A DNA stretch of 64,000 nucleotides. Origin: Tribonema minus. Taxonomy: Eukaryota > Sar > Xanthophyceae > Tribonematales > Tribonemataceae. A program made the translations under genes and the position numbers. The notes beneath the pieces are model-generated. The model made no database searches and was not told the origin of the DNA. It saw only the letters and a program-made list of their open reading frames with translations. The stretch lies in assembly GCA_017506865.1 (NCBI GenBank), contig JAFCMP010000335.1, positions 558,001 to 622,000 on the forward strand, written 5' to 3'. How positions within the stretch are numbered: position 1 is the first letter of the stretch; the number at the start of each line of letters is the position of its first letter. Shown here piece after piece: positions 10,130 through 21,355 of this stretch.

Positions 10130-13038
10130 CTAGTCAGAGCGTTCAGCGACATCGCCGCCGAGGGCGCGCGCGGCGTTCATGATCTTGAGGCGCGGCCCCT
10201 TGGGGATGCCCAGGTCGGTGAAGTCGGCCTCGCTCATGAGCTGCGCAGCGTTGGAGTTGAGGTTGGGACTAGGGTTAGCGTGGCGAAAGTTGGGATTTTG
10301 AGTTAAGGTGGACGCAGGGCGGGCACGTGAGCACTACGGACGGCGCGCGAAATGTGCCCGTAGAGTGAACAAACCCGCTCGTGAAAAAGCCGACAAGGAT
10401 ATGGCAGCGCTCGACCCAGTGATCGAGCGGCTCAGTTCTGCAAATGCAATCAGCGCAAACAGCAGCACGCTTGGCCTGCGGCGCGCTGCGGCGCTGCCTC
10501 CACAAAGGCAGCGCACAGCAGCGCTCAGGCATCGCGTCACAGCGGCTCAGATCCACAGGCAAACACGGACGCACGTGCATACGCCTAACAAAACACAGCG
10601 CGAACCACACCACCGACACCGCGCGCCTGCACGAGAGAGGCAGCAGCAGCGCTCAGCCCCTGCCCCACCTGCAGCGCGTCCAGGTCCACCTCGTTCTCCT
10701 CGAGCGGGCGCGCGTACTTGGTCAGCTTGAGCGCGCACAGCAGCTCCGCGAGGCTCGCGACGCGCGCCGCCTCGCACATCGCCGCCGCCGAGCCCGAGGA
10801 CGCCGACGACGAGCTGCGGCGCTCGCGCTCCTCCGCTGCAGCGCTCAGCGTCGAGGACGGCGCCACGCCGGCAGCAGCAGCGGCGGCGGCGTCGACGCTG
10901 TGGTGGTGGTGGCGGCGCTCGTGCTGCTTGCCGCCACCGCTGGTCACTGTCGTCATGGCGGCAGCGGCAGGCGCGGCGCTGCCGCTGTGGTGGTGGTGAC
11001 TGCTGCCGCCGGACGCGTGCGCCTCGGCGCCGCCGCCGCCGCCAGCAGCGAGCCCCGCCGCCGTCGCGGCGGCGGCGGCGCTGAACGCGGCGGCGCCGCT
11101 GAACAGGCTCCACGACACGCCGCCGCTGCTGCGCGGCGAGCCGCCGTGCGACCCCGCGCCGCCGCCGCCGCCGCCGCTGTGCGAGTGGCCCGACCCGACG
11201 CTGCGGGGTCTCTCCTCGGACTCGGCGTCGGAGAGCGCGCCACTGCCGCCGCCGCCGCCGCCGCTGCTGCCGTAGTCGGAGGCGTGGAGGATGGCGCGGC
11301 GCGCGTGCTCCGCGGCGGCGGCGGCGATGATGGTCTGGATGCGGCCGCACGCCATGTGCACGGCGTGCGCGTTGCCGCGGATGATGACGCGCGCCATCTT
11401 CTTGTTCACGACCACCTGCGGGGGCGGCGGGGGTGTGCGGTGGTGGTGGTGGTGGTGGGGGGGGGGGTGCACGGTCGCGTCAGCATTAGGGAAGTTGGCC
11501 GCCGACGCACGCTCGCGGCGGGAAACGGTGCGACGAACGACCTGCTTCCTTGTGAGCAACTGTACCCATGTTAATGAATGAGCTAGGCGTTTGCGTGCTC
11601 AAATCATTTCGAGAACGGAGCAAGAGCTTATGGCTCAAACCCTAGGCGAAGCACCGGCTCCTGAAGTTACAGGGCGCAGCGCCCAGCTGATCCACAACAT
11701 TGTCTCCAGAGCTTGCAGTACGCTCAGTGACCAGTGCTGTGCAACCGCGTCGCACTGCTGAGCGTCAAGGCCGCCGCGGAAAGCAGGCAGATTGGGTGCA
11801 GCGGGCAGCGGTCTAGCCCCGAGGCAACATCAACATGTGGACGCAATTCTGGACTCGCGGCGGTCTTCGTTGCGCACTCAATCTGCACGTCACAAGCGGC
11901 GGCTGTTGGGATGCAGCAACCCCAGAGATGGTGCGTCGCCCTCTGAGCCCAGCTGCCCGCTACAAGCAACCACTGCGCCCGGTACAGCAATGCGCGTGCG
12001 GCGCAGGGCCAAAGACTGGAGCACACGGCAAGCACCAGCGACGAAGCTGCAAATCAGCTGGGCGCTGCACAACCGGCAGATGCGATGCTCCCAGGTCAAG
12101 TCTTGCGGCGCCCCCCTGTCCTGATCTAGCATGACAGAGGTTTGCTGAGTGGCTAAACAAGAAAGCATGCAGGCACCCGTCGGCATCAACTTTAGTTCGT
12201 GTCACTCACTCTGCTGTGCTCGAAACATGAATGTGGCGCGATGCAACAGGCGTGAAAAGGCAGAGTGTGCAGCTCACGGACTCGCGCACCTGTGCACGCG
12301 TCTCCTTGACGATGCGAGCAATAGTCGCCCTGTCCCCCAACATGTCCAGCAGATGGGGGGGACACTCGAGGGACCGCGTCACCGCCGCCTCCACAGCGCC
12401 CGCCTTGATGGGCGCAGCAGCGACGTACGCCTCGACGCACTTGGCAGCGTGCTCCACCGCGCAGACGTCAGGGCCCGTTATCGTGAGCTTCAAGGCTCTC
12501 TGGTCGACCCACATGTTGCAACCCGTCTTGTTCTTGAGATCCTTGATTGTGGATCCGTTCCTTCCTATGACCCACCCCACAACCTCAGCGTCGATGTCCA
12601 TATCTGGCAAAAAAAAAAGCGAGCAGGGCCAGGGCGGAAGTACCGGTCGCATGTTAGATCATCTTCCGCATTCTGCAAGCACGCAGAGCAGGGCGAGCAT
12701 GTGCACGTCCAAGCTTGACATGAGCGTTTCATAGCCGTCCGCGCAGCCAGAGTCCGCTGCTACAGTCAGCTTGGCAATGCAATCAACGTTTGCTGCTCTA
12801 CGATATCCCACTCAAATTGCCACTTCAACTTACCACATCTTATGAAGCCCTGGCACCTCTTGATAGAGTAGGGGGAGAATGGCGCCATGATGTTATTCAG
12901 CAAGCTGAGCTCGTCATACTGCTGCCGCTCCATGTCGCCAGGCTCGCCGTACAGGTGTGGCAATTGGCCAGGTGGAGGCGTTGCCCAGCCTTCGAGGTTG
13001 TGGTTGAAGGGCCACAGCGGTCCTCCTAGCTCCACCAT
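10130..13038 (-). CDS. KH-KH-SAM domain protein, Bicaudal-C-like
   Basis: Four exons on the minus strand join in frame: 13038-12834, 12603-12290, 11415-10669 and 10240-10130 (458 residues, TAG stop). KH1 (about residues 66-133) has a good nucleic-acid-binding loop, VIGRNGSTIK, with GRNG at 82-85. KH2 (about 146-205) is split by an intron and has a degenerate loop (GDRA at 158-161). Then comes a long Gly/Ser/His/Ala-rich disordered linker. A C-terminal SAM domain (about 394-449, NEVDLDALQ joined to LMSEADFTDLGIPKGPRLKI) is also split by an intron. KH repeats plus one C-terminal SAM is the architecture of animal Bicaudal-C, an RNA-binding translational regulator whose SAM domain polymerises; the same role here is inference. 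The start is the first ATG of the first exon (MVELGG). Only introns 2 and 3 are in phase 0. Confidence 0.8.
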
Positions 13039-15839
13039 TCGTGCTGATGCGTCTCGCCAGTCCCGTTGCGTCGTCTTAGCAAGGGATCACGAGCACTTGC
13101 GCGCCCTGACGGTTGCTTGCAGCGGCAAAGCACGATGCAAAGCTAACGGCTGTTTATGTTCCAAACTGTTGTAAACCGCAAAGTGGAACGCTCTGCTTTG
13201 CGCCTTGTGAGTGCTGCGGGGCTCGCTCCACGAGCGTGGCAGCGCTGTCTCGATCGAGCAGACAGCAAGAAGGGGGTGTGTGTGTGAGGGATGATCGATC
13301 CACTCTCTAAACGGCGTGCCTCTTGAGGGCTTCCAAAATGCCTATGCGATGCCAAGGGTCCTTAAATGGTCTTCACAGCGGTTAAATGACTGCGACCGTG
13401 CAGCACTTTGCGCGGCTGCTGCTACGTGTGCGCTGTTGTTCGCACGTTGTTCGCACTGGATGCAACAAGCTATTTTTGTTCGGCAAATATCGTGCCGGGC
13501 CGGTGTGAAGTGAAAGGCAAACTAGCAAATATGCAAATCTTTTGCCAGGCAGGCTTGTGAGGCTGGTGAGCAAGCTCCGTGGCAGGCAAGTCAACCAGCA
13601 AGAGAAGCTGCATGCTACATCATCTCTACAATGGCCGCTCGTCAGTGCAGCTGAAGTCTTCAGCAGCGTGTTTTTCTTTTGCTGAACTTTTTGCACACGC
13701 AACGGCCGGGAGTGGACAATCATATATGTGGGGACACATGACATGACATTGTGATGCACTTTGTATGGCGGCCGGGTCAGTCAAAAGCCTCGACGTGTAA
13801 CAGTTTTCGTTTCAAATGCGGATCATGAGATCACCTCGACTTTTCGGACGACAGATTTATGTCCGAGCTAGAACTACATCAAATCTGGGAACTACCGTAC
13901 ATCAAATCTGCAAATCATTTTGACGAGGGTGAATGAGGCAGCAGTCATTAGGCAAAATGTAGAAAAATCAAGCCTGACATGCCAGTGCAGGCGATGTCCA
14001 CCGCAAGCACCTTCCCTCGCCTGCGGCCAGTAGCTCACCACCACCTTTGCAAGCAATACGAAACTTGAAGTATCAATGTCCCAACTTGAAGTTAACTCAA
14101 GTCACCACCGAGTTGAATCTGTTGCGCAGCAAGTCGCCAGGGCTCCCCTGCTGGGAAAAAGGCGCCGCTGTAGATAGTATACTAGTAGTACGCACGCTAA
14201 CGAGCCATGACATCATGACGCAATTGTTAACTGTTCTAAACTCATGTTGGGCTCAGCCTGGGCTAGCCTGCATCAGACTCTCAAGCCATGAGTGGCTGGT
14301 CACAATCTTTGCAGTCACAGAGATACACCTTAAATGACTTGAGAAATGCAAAGCACTGTGGCATATACGATTGTCATACTTCAAGATGATACTTGTCTGC
14401 AGACGCCTGTAACGTCAGTACTGCACAGCGCAGACTAGGCTGCTGCGTTGACGCAAGCTTTTCGATTGCATAGGCAACCCGGCCTCCCTTGGGCCTTTAT
14501 AAATACAAGTCCATACGTACTGCCCCGCACAGCACATTTTTGTATTTTGTTGAATCCTCAGCTTAAAGTTACTTGTGCGCATCCAGTTCTTTTCTGAGAC
14601 TCATCACATTTCAAAACATCAACCATGTCTGCCTTGTGATCAAGCTCCCAGATGGCCCCACTACATAGTAGCAAAGCACCCACTGGGCTGACTATAGTGT
14701 TTGACATCATCAGAAGTTTTAGTTTAACACTGCGCCAACAGGATGGATGCCCACCGTCATAAGCGCAAGGTGAGAAACAAAGCGCTGCATGTGACAGTGA
14801 CAGAAGAACCACCACATACCAATTGTCTTTGCAATGGCAATGCACGTCATTGGGGGACAGACAGCTTTTACCAATAGCTTCCTGCATTGTCACGACAGAT
14901 CCTGTGCCCATCATGCCCAATCAGTCCGCACACCACCACAAGCAAACCATCAGGCAGAACTCCAGTCACTGCGCCTCAAGGCTCAAACACATGTGCAACG
15001 CACAGAAAATAGCAGCAGCTTCCAGGGGGGTGAATAAATGTGTTGTTTGCGTCACAGGATGCAGTTCCGGCGTTTGATGTGATTATTGCAGCGCTATTTG
15101 ATGGTGTGTATACTGCTCAGCAACACACTCCAAACAGCCACCAAAACATATGTGTGTAGGGGGCGGGGAAGCCTGCCGCACGACCCCCCAACTGCGCGCG
15201 CACGCACGCATGCACGCTGCAGTGGAACAGCACCGCAGAGTGACATGCTGCTGCCAGCGCAGGCGTCATCTTACATTGATGGCGCTTGCCTACAGGTGAC
15301 ATTATGACGTTCCAAAACTGCTTGCTGACGCTGCAGGAGCAGCAGCGGCGGCGGCGACAGCGGTGGCAGCAGCAGCCGCTGCTTTCCTGCACCCCTGAGG
15401 GCTGCTGCAGTCTAACCTGGCTGTGTGATCCGCCTTCACGAACTGCACATCTACTGTGTGATGCTACCCTGTGATGATGGCCGTTGATCGGTTGCAAGGC
15501 ACTTCTGTGCCATCCGCACCCCGTGCGCTGCCAAGTGGGCAGCTGACGGTGATATATGGGGCGTGTGAGGTAAGTCCATGCCCCGACCTGCTGCTGCTGC
15601 TGCTGCTCTCCGCAATGACTGACCGGCGCACCTAAACGCGACCTACAGAACGAGCTGGCAGCGCGCGCTGCGGATGCCATGCCCGCGCTCCCGCACATCC
15701 ACACCAGCACCAGACAGCAGCGTTCTTGCAGCCTGCCGCCGCTGATGGCGCCACTGCTGCCGCCGCTGCTGCCGCGCAGCGGCTGCCCCCTTGGAGGGTT
15801 CCTGCACCAGCAGCGCCTCGGCATGTTGGTCGGTGACTC
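13039..15839. other. Intergenic region between two minus-strand genes
   Basis: This holds the presumed promoter of the KH-SAM gene and the 3' flank of the racemase gene. A TATAAATA-like motif lies near 14503, but no convincing gene follows it on either strand. Open frames at 14047-14337 and 14558-14920 show no recognisable domain. Paired AACTTGAAG-type motifs occur near 14066-14095. Confidence 0.4.
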
Positions 15840-16094
15840 CGGCGCTGTAGCCACTGCCACCGCTGCCACCGCTGCTGCCAGCTGCTGCTACCGCCGCCGT
15901 CGCTGCTGCTACTGCCGCCGCAGCTGCTGCTACCGCCGCCACCACCGCCGCTGAAATGCAAGCAGTTGCTGCTACTGCCGCCGCCACTGCTGCTACCGCC
16001 GCCTCCGCCGCCGCCGCCGCCGCTGCTACCGCCGCAGCCACCACCGCCGCTGCTGCTACCGCCGCTGCTGCTGCTGCTGCTGCCGCCGCCGTCG
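15840..16094. repeat. Imperfect (GCTGCTRCCGCC)n triplet minisatellite
   Basis: About 250 bp of interleaved GCT, GCC, ACC and ACT triplets, directly abutting the stop codon of the racemase gene. ATGCAAGCAG, which covers the stop codon of the gene (about 16097), recurs near 15955, so the very end of the coding sequence also seems to have been duplicated. Open frames here (poly-Gly/Ser/Ala) are by-products of the triplets. Confidence 0.65.
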
Positions 16095-19000
16095 TCATGC
16101 AAGCAGCCGCGCGAGCTGCGCCATGTCCACGTTGCCGCCGCACAGCACGACGCCGATGCGGCGCAGGCCGGGCATGGCGGCGACAGCGTCGCTGAGCGCT
16201 GCAGCGACGCCGACCGCCGCAGACGGCTCGATGGCGAGCTTGAGGCGCTCGTACACCAGGCGCAGCGACGCGCGGATCTCGTCCTCGGACACCGTTACGA
16301 TGCAGTCGACCTGATAGGGGGGCGGGGGGGGGGGGGGGGGGGGCGCGTGAGCCGGCTGGGTAATAGGTCCAAAGGAAGATGTGAGCGCGGGGAGGATGCC
16401 TTCTTGGTTAGCTGGTGTAGGTGCCCTGGTCTTGACAGAGCGTGGCGGCGAGAGCTGTGGCAATGGTTGCCGATGAGCGCACCTTGCAAAGCGTAATCGA
16501 AGCAAACATGTATGAGCGGTGCTGCGTCTCAACGATAGGGCGTGTTGTCGACACTCTCCCTATGCGAGGGTCATGGGTGGACCATTGTTGTTCAGAAGTG
16601 ATTGTCAATGCGCATCTTGATACGTGCAAACTATTATAAGACATATAAGACACATGTGCATTTTGGTAGCAAGCTTGACGTACATCATCTGGGCTTGTTG
16701 GCGCCCTGAGCTAGAACCAATCAAAAGTACATCATGGCCTGGCGGCACACACCAGCAGCAGCAGCAGCGCTCACCTGATCTCGAACGACCGGCCACGTCC
16801 AGCTGCCCAGCACCGTGCGCAGACCGTCTGCCAGCGTGTCCGGCAGCGTGTCGTGCTCCAACAGCATGCCCGCAGCCTGGCGCGACAGAGACGCAGTGAC
16901 AGCAATCAGTCATGATGAACTTGGCTCTTTGAGCGAGGCTGTCAGAGGTGCACACAACGTTGTGGTTATGTTGAAAGGGCCATGATCAAGGTATACACTA
17001 CAACCATAGCGCACAGTAGACAGGTGCTACAGTGCGTGATATGGCACAGTCTGCTGGGCCCAACAGGGATGGAGAAAAAGCAGCATGACGTTGTATCTTG
17101 CTCAAGAACACATACGACGGTAATAGTGCGCCAGGAAACCCGACACCACAAAATAAGGTGAGCCCATGGCATTTCAATAACCATAGCTGTGACACTGATG
17201 CAGCACACTCCTCACTCCCGCAGTATGGAGCTGCATGTCAAGGCAGCACGCTTCCGGAGGCTGGCTCCCTACAGGGATACTGCAAGGCAGCCATGCTGCT
17301 CCGCTGTGTTGTTCGCATGGTCACATGAGCTCATTTACTGCAACTCAGAGGCGCTGCCCGTGCAGACTGAGCTCTTGTCTGCCTGTACAAACCTCGGTCA
17401 GCGCCTGTGCTTGAAGCTGCAATACTTGCCCTGCAGAATACGGTGCCACCGCAAACTCTACCTGTTTTAAGACTGGTGCGCAAACTTCAAGTGCCCACTT
17501 CAACTTCAACCTTACCCTGTAGCATCGCCATCCCTGTTTTCTAGAAACCAAGGCTCAGCATCACCCAATAACCATGGCTCCATCGAAAGGTCAAATGCTA
17601 AGAGCATTTGCTACTGCCCAGGCCAGAGACAGTTGCCCTCGGTATGCCCTGTGGGTTCACAGCAGTGGACATCATCTACCTGACACTACAGTAACGGCGC
17701 GCATTAAACATGCCCCGCCACTGTCCCCCGCCACAATGGACGCAAGGATTAGAGCCAACCACACAGCAAATTGGCGTGACCTTGCATGCGATTGCACACC
17801 GTGACTGTCACCAAAAGGTCACTCGGGTGATCGTGTAAGTGTTGCATTATCATGCTGCTGTGTCACCAGTCACAAACGCGGTTGGAGTTGCTCGCTTCAA
17901 CAAGTCAGCACGCCGCATCAGCGCTCACCCGCTTGCGCGCCGCGCCGTCAGAAGCGCTCGACTTTGCGCCAACCCCAAGCACGTGTTGTACTTGCGCATA
18001 CTGACCTTTACCAATAGCTGAAGGCACCTCACGAAGTCAGCATGCGTGCAGTACCACAGCAGCGCTCACCTTGCTGCGCGCGGCGTCAGCAGCAGCGCTC
18101 GACTCTGTGCCGACGTCCAGCACGCGCTGTACTTACTCACACCGACCTTACCATTTACTCAATAACTAAGGCACCCGGCGCAGCGCATGGTAGCACAGCA
18201 GCGCTCACCTTGCTGCGCGCGGCGCCGTCGGCAGCGCTCGGCTGCGCGCCGATGGCCAGCGCGCATCGTACTTCCGATACTGACCTAAACCTTCTGACCA
18301 ACACTTCAAGGCACATCGCAGAGCCAGCATACGCGCAGTACACACCACAGCAGAACCTCACCTTGCTGCGCGCGGCGTCGTCCGCAGCGCTGGGCTCCGC
18401 GCCGATGACCAGCGCGCGCGGGCACAGCGCGCGCACCGCCACCGCCACCCCCGCCAACAGCCCCCCACCACCTACCGGCACGATAACTGCGTCCAGATCC
18501 GCGCCGCCGCACATCTCGCGCACCTGCTCCACCAGCTCCAGCCCGACCGTGCCCTGCGGATGAAGAGAGGCGAGCGGGGGCGCGAGGGAAGCGTGCGGGG
18601 TGTGCGTGAGGGGGTGCATACGAGGCTTGAGAGGTATACATAGCCGCCCGTTTGATGGCTTGCATACCCCGATTGATGGCACAGCCATGCAATATGCATA
18701 CCCCGTCTGATGACGTGAAGACCCATGTGACAAAGTCACCGGTGCTGATTGGCCGCTCCCCCCCCCCCACGAACCCCGGACAGTAAAGTGCGCTCCTCAA
18801 AAGCACACCAGGAGGGAGTGCTCCGCCATGGGCACATGACGCTCCACAGTACGCCAACACAAACCACACCACCATCACCAAACATCATTCAACAGCACCA
18901 CACCGCCGCGCGCCGTTTGCTGAGCGCCGCCTTCCGCCGCACCTGCCCGTCGATGACGCGCGGGTCGTTGGACGAGTGGACCAGCACCGCGTCGTGCTCG

Positions 19001-20725
19001 CGCACAAGCGCCGCGGCGGTGCTCACGCGCGCGCCGTAGCTGGGCGTGCACAGCACCACGTCGGCGCCGTAGTCGCGCACGCGCGCCGCCTTGGCGGGCG
19101 ACGCGTCGTTCGGCATGACGCAGTGCGCACGGACACCGCGCACCTGCAGGCGCAGATGCGTACACGGACGGGTTGCAGTTGAGGTACTGATTGCGAAGAG
19201 TTACAGTTGAGATTGGAAAAGGTGGGTGTGAGCACGACGTCGGCACGCACGCGCGCCGCCTTGGCGGCCGACGCGTCGTTTGGCATGACGCAGTGCGCGC
19301 GCACGCCGCGCACCTGTGGGTGGCATGGGTCCACGGGAGTGTCGCAGTTGAGGTATGGGTTAGACCTCTTCACAGGAGCGTCACACAGTTGAAGTTGTGG
19401 TAGCCGGAGCGGCGTCAGCACGCTGACGCACGTGCGCGCCGTGTAACGGGAATATGGTACAGAGACGTGTGTTCACAGAAGAGCAATGAATGAGGAAGCG
19501 GTCGTTGCAACAACGCGCCGTGATTTTACAACCAGCATGAGCAGAGCACGTAGACGCAGTGCACCTGCAGACGGGTAGGTATGTATGGTTTCATAAGAGA
19601 GTCACGGTTGAGGTAGTGGCAAAGATTGACGTGTTTGTGCAGTCCCGCTGTACTTCAGCGCGCGGCATGTGTGTGATGATCGGTGCAACGAGTCAGCGCG
19701 GTGACGTGCCTCAATGCACGCATACGCAGACGTTGTAACAGAGTATGCAGCCATCAGCATCCCTCAATGTCTGTTACTACTGCATGCAATGGAACACAAA
19801 AGCTGAGCCTGTCACATAATTGCACAAAGGGCCACTGATGGACTTTGGCGTTGTTGGTTGCGCTTTGGCTGCCTGCAGTGCGCATGCCGCAGACGAATCC
19901 AACTGGCATGATGCGACACTGAACAGGTGCCTGTCTGCTGCAAGTGGAACTGCAACATGCTCAAGCAGGAGTAGCCGTCGTTTGAGCAACGTTGGCGCTT
20001 GTTCGCGGGAGTTGGCGGAACCTGTCAGCCAGGCTCGCACTGCTCGCTGAGAAGAGTACAATGAGCCAATGGACTGCACTGCTGCAAACTTGCACAAATC
20101 GCCTCAACCATCGGAGCGTAAAATGATCGTCAACTGAAGGCCTCACCTGCGCCGCCCACGCCAACGCCTGCGCATGGTTGCCGCTGCTGTGCGTCACGAC
20201 AGCCCTGCATGAGGGCGGCAGCAGCAGAGTCGCATTGCACGCCCCCCGAGCCTTGAAGCTGCCCGTTTTCTGAAACAACTCGCACTTGAAAATCAGCTGA
20301 CGCCCATGTCCCGCCAGCTTGTCAATGCCTTCGCAGGTCATCACCGGTGTGCGGTGCACATATGGCTCGATCCTTCGCGCAGCTGCCTGGATGCTCGCAA
20401 GGCAGACGCCGCCTCCCTCCCCCTCGCCCTTTTCTCGCTCTCCCCATCCGCCACCGCAACTGGAGCTGCTGAAAGTGGGCTGAGGCTTCGTGTCGTGAGG
20501 ACACCGCTCCGGAGGAGACTCGTGGAATGCTCGTGGCGCCAGCACGGCCCTGTTGCGCTTGGCAGCGGGCTTCAGCGGCTTCCGCGCAGGCTCGCCGCAA
20601 CATGGCGGAGGCGAGGCATGCTCGCACCTCTCCGGTGACCGCCGCAGTGCGGCCTGCTGTGCATCCCACTTGACAGCCGGCCTTACGCCTGTGCTGTTCG
20701 CTGCAGGCTCCACGGCGCGCACCAT
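16095..20725 (-). CDS. Serine racemase / threonine dehydratase-like PLP enzyme
   Basis: Five exons, all introns phase 0: 20725-20147, 19143-18943, 18553-18362, 16876-16775 and 16310-16095 (429 residues, TGA stop). It is a fold-type II PLP enzyme. The Schiff-base lysine is K158 in KTGSFKARG; the substrate-binding segment is HSSGNHAQAL; the phosphate-binding glycine loop is PVGGGGLLAG (288-291); the C-terminal part has LGSWTWPVVRD, VSEDEI, IEPSAAVGVAA and LCGGNVD. The order and spacing follow eukaryotic serine racemase closely. Racemases and L-threonine/L-serine dehydratases of this family cannot be told apart from sequence alone. No ACT regulatory domain follows, which argues against biosynthetic IlvA. 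The first ~115 residues are a low-complexity Arg/Pro/Ala/Ser-rich extension beyond the usual N-terminus; it could be a targeting peptide or an over-extended start. Confidence 0.85.
17915..18361 (-). repeat. Exon-edge array: copies of the 3' end and donor of exon 18362-18553
   Basis: On the minus strand, the end of the exon (coding ALVIGAEPSAADDAARSK) and its donor GTGAG occur again within the intron. Exon-like edges are at 18209, 18070 and 17929; the real edge is at 18362. Spacing is 139-153 bp. On the + strand each unit shows CAGCGCTCACC followed by a GCTTGCGCGC/TTGCTGCGCG-type end and a CAGCGCTCG core, so the donor is preserved in all copies. Confidence 0.78.
19144..19570 (-). repeat. Exon-edge array: copies of the acceptor and start of exon 18943-19143
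   Basis: The first ~85 bases of the exon (coding VRGVRAHCVMPNDAS) with the acceptor recur at edge 19313, 170 bp upstream in gene orientation, where the frame still encodes VRGVRAHCVMPNDAS. A much decayed unit has an edge near 19564 (GACGCAGTGCACCTGCAG), and a fragment lies near 19407-19440. Confidence 0.7.
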
Positions 20726-21355
20726 CGCTGTCTGTGCCCTCCCTCCCAACGCGGAGTGTACGTGTTCCCTCCCTGTGCTGCGGTGCGCTACGATGACGCG
20801 TCGAGTCGCGCGCTGGCGCACACAGCCTCCGCACCCTCACCGACACATCTTCCGCCTGCAGCAACAGCGGAACTCGTGCCCTTGAGCGTGTAATCGCTCC
20901 TGCTTCTAGCTGCCTGCAATCTGTGACGACGGCCTTCTGCAAACTCCAGCACCTCACACTCAACAGCTCGCAGATCGCTGTCTTGCTGCAGCGCTGGCCC
21001 TTGTGTTGCGCCACAGATTCCGCTCAACGCCCGCCTGTAGCACGGCCTGATTGCTGCAGCACTTGTTGCAGTCACAAGGTTCTGATGAGGCTAAATAAGG
21101 CTGGAGTGGAAGCAAGAGTGCGAATCCATGATGATTTTTTTTGCTCAGCATACATGATGATGATGATGACTTGCACACATGCAGGAAGTGACTGGTAAAC
21201 TGTTGCAGCGCAGGTGTTTGGGACACGATATCCATTTGCGTAATCAACCAACACACACACATGTGTGACTCAACATGTACTGCGCACTTGACGTGTAGGC
21301 GCACTGCCACATCGCTGCCAGCGCTGCTGCAACAAGAGCAGCAGCATCTTGGCCA
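20726..21355. promoter_or_regulatory. Gap between two minus-strand genes, presumed promoter of the racemase gene
   Basis: About 630 bp with no supported gene. It contains the 3' flank of the gene ending at 21356 and the likely promoter of the racemase gene. A non-ATG-initiated frame continues upstream of 20725 to about 20821, so the true start may differ. An (ATG)n-like stretch lies at 21154-21168. No clear TATA box is seen. Confidence 0.3.

Noticed and set aside
9216..10152. Pro-rich and Gly-rich frames in the G-run region
   Set aside because: Homopolymer by-products, no domain, no splice-consistent structure.
14495..14515. TATAAATA as a promoter of a nearby gene
   Set aside because: No supported coding sequence follows within 1 kb on either strand.
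15632..16143. Gly/Ser-rich and Ala-rich frames after the racemase stop
   Set aside because: Produced by the triplet minisatellite; the racemase frame ends with TGA at 16095 after the complete family C-terminus.
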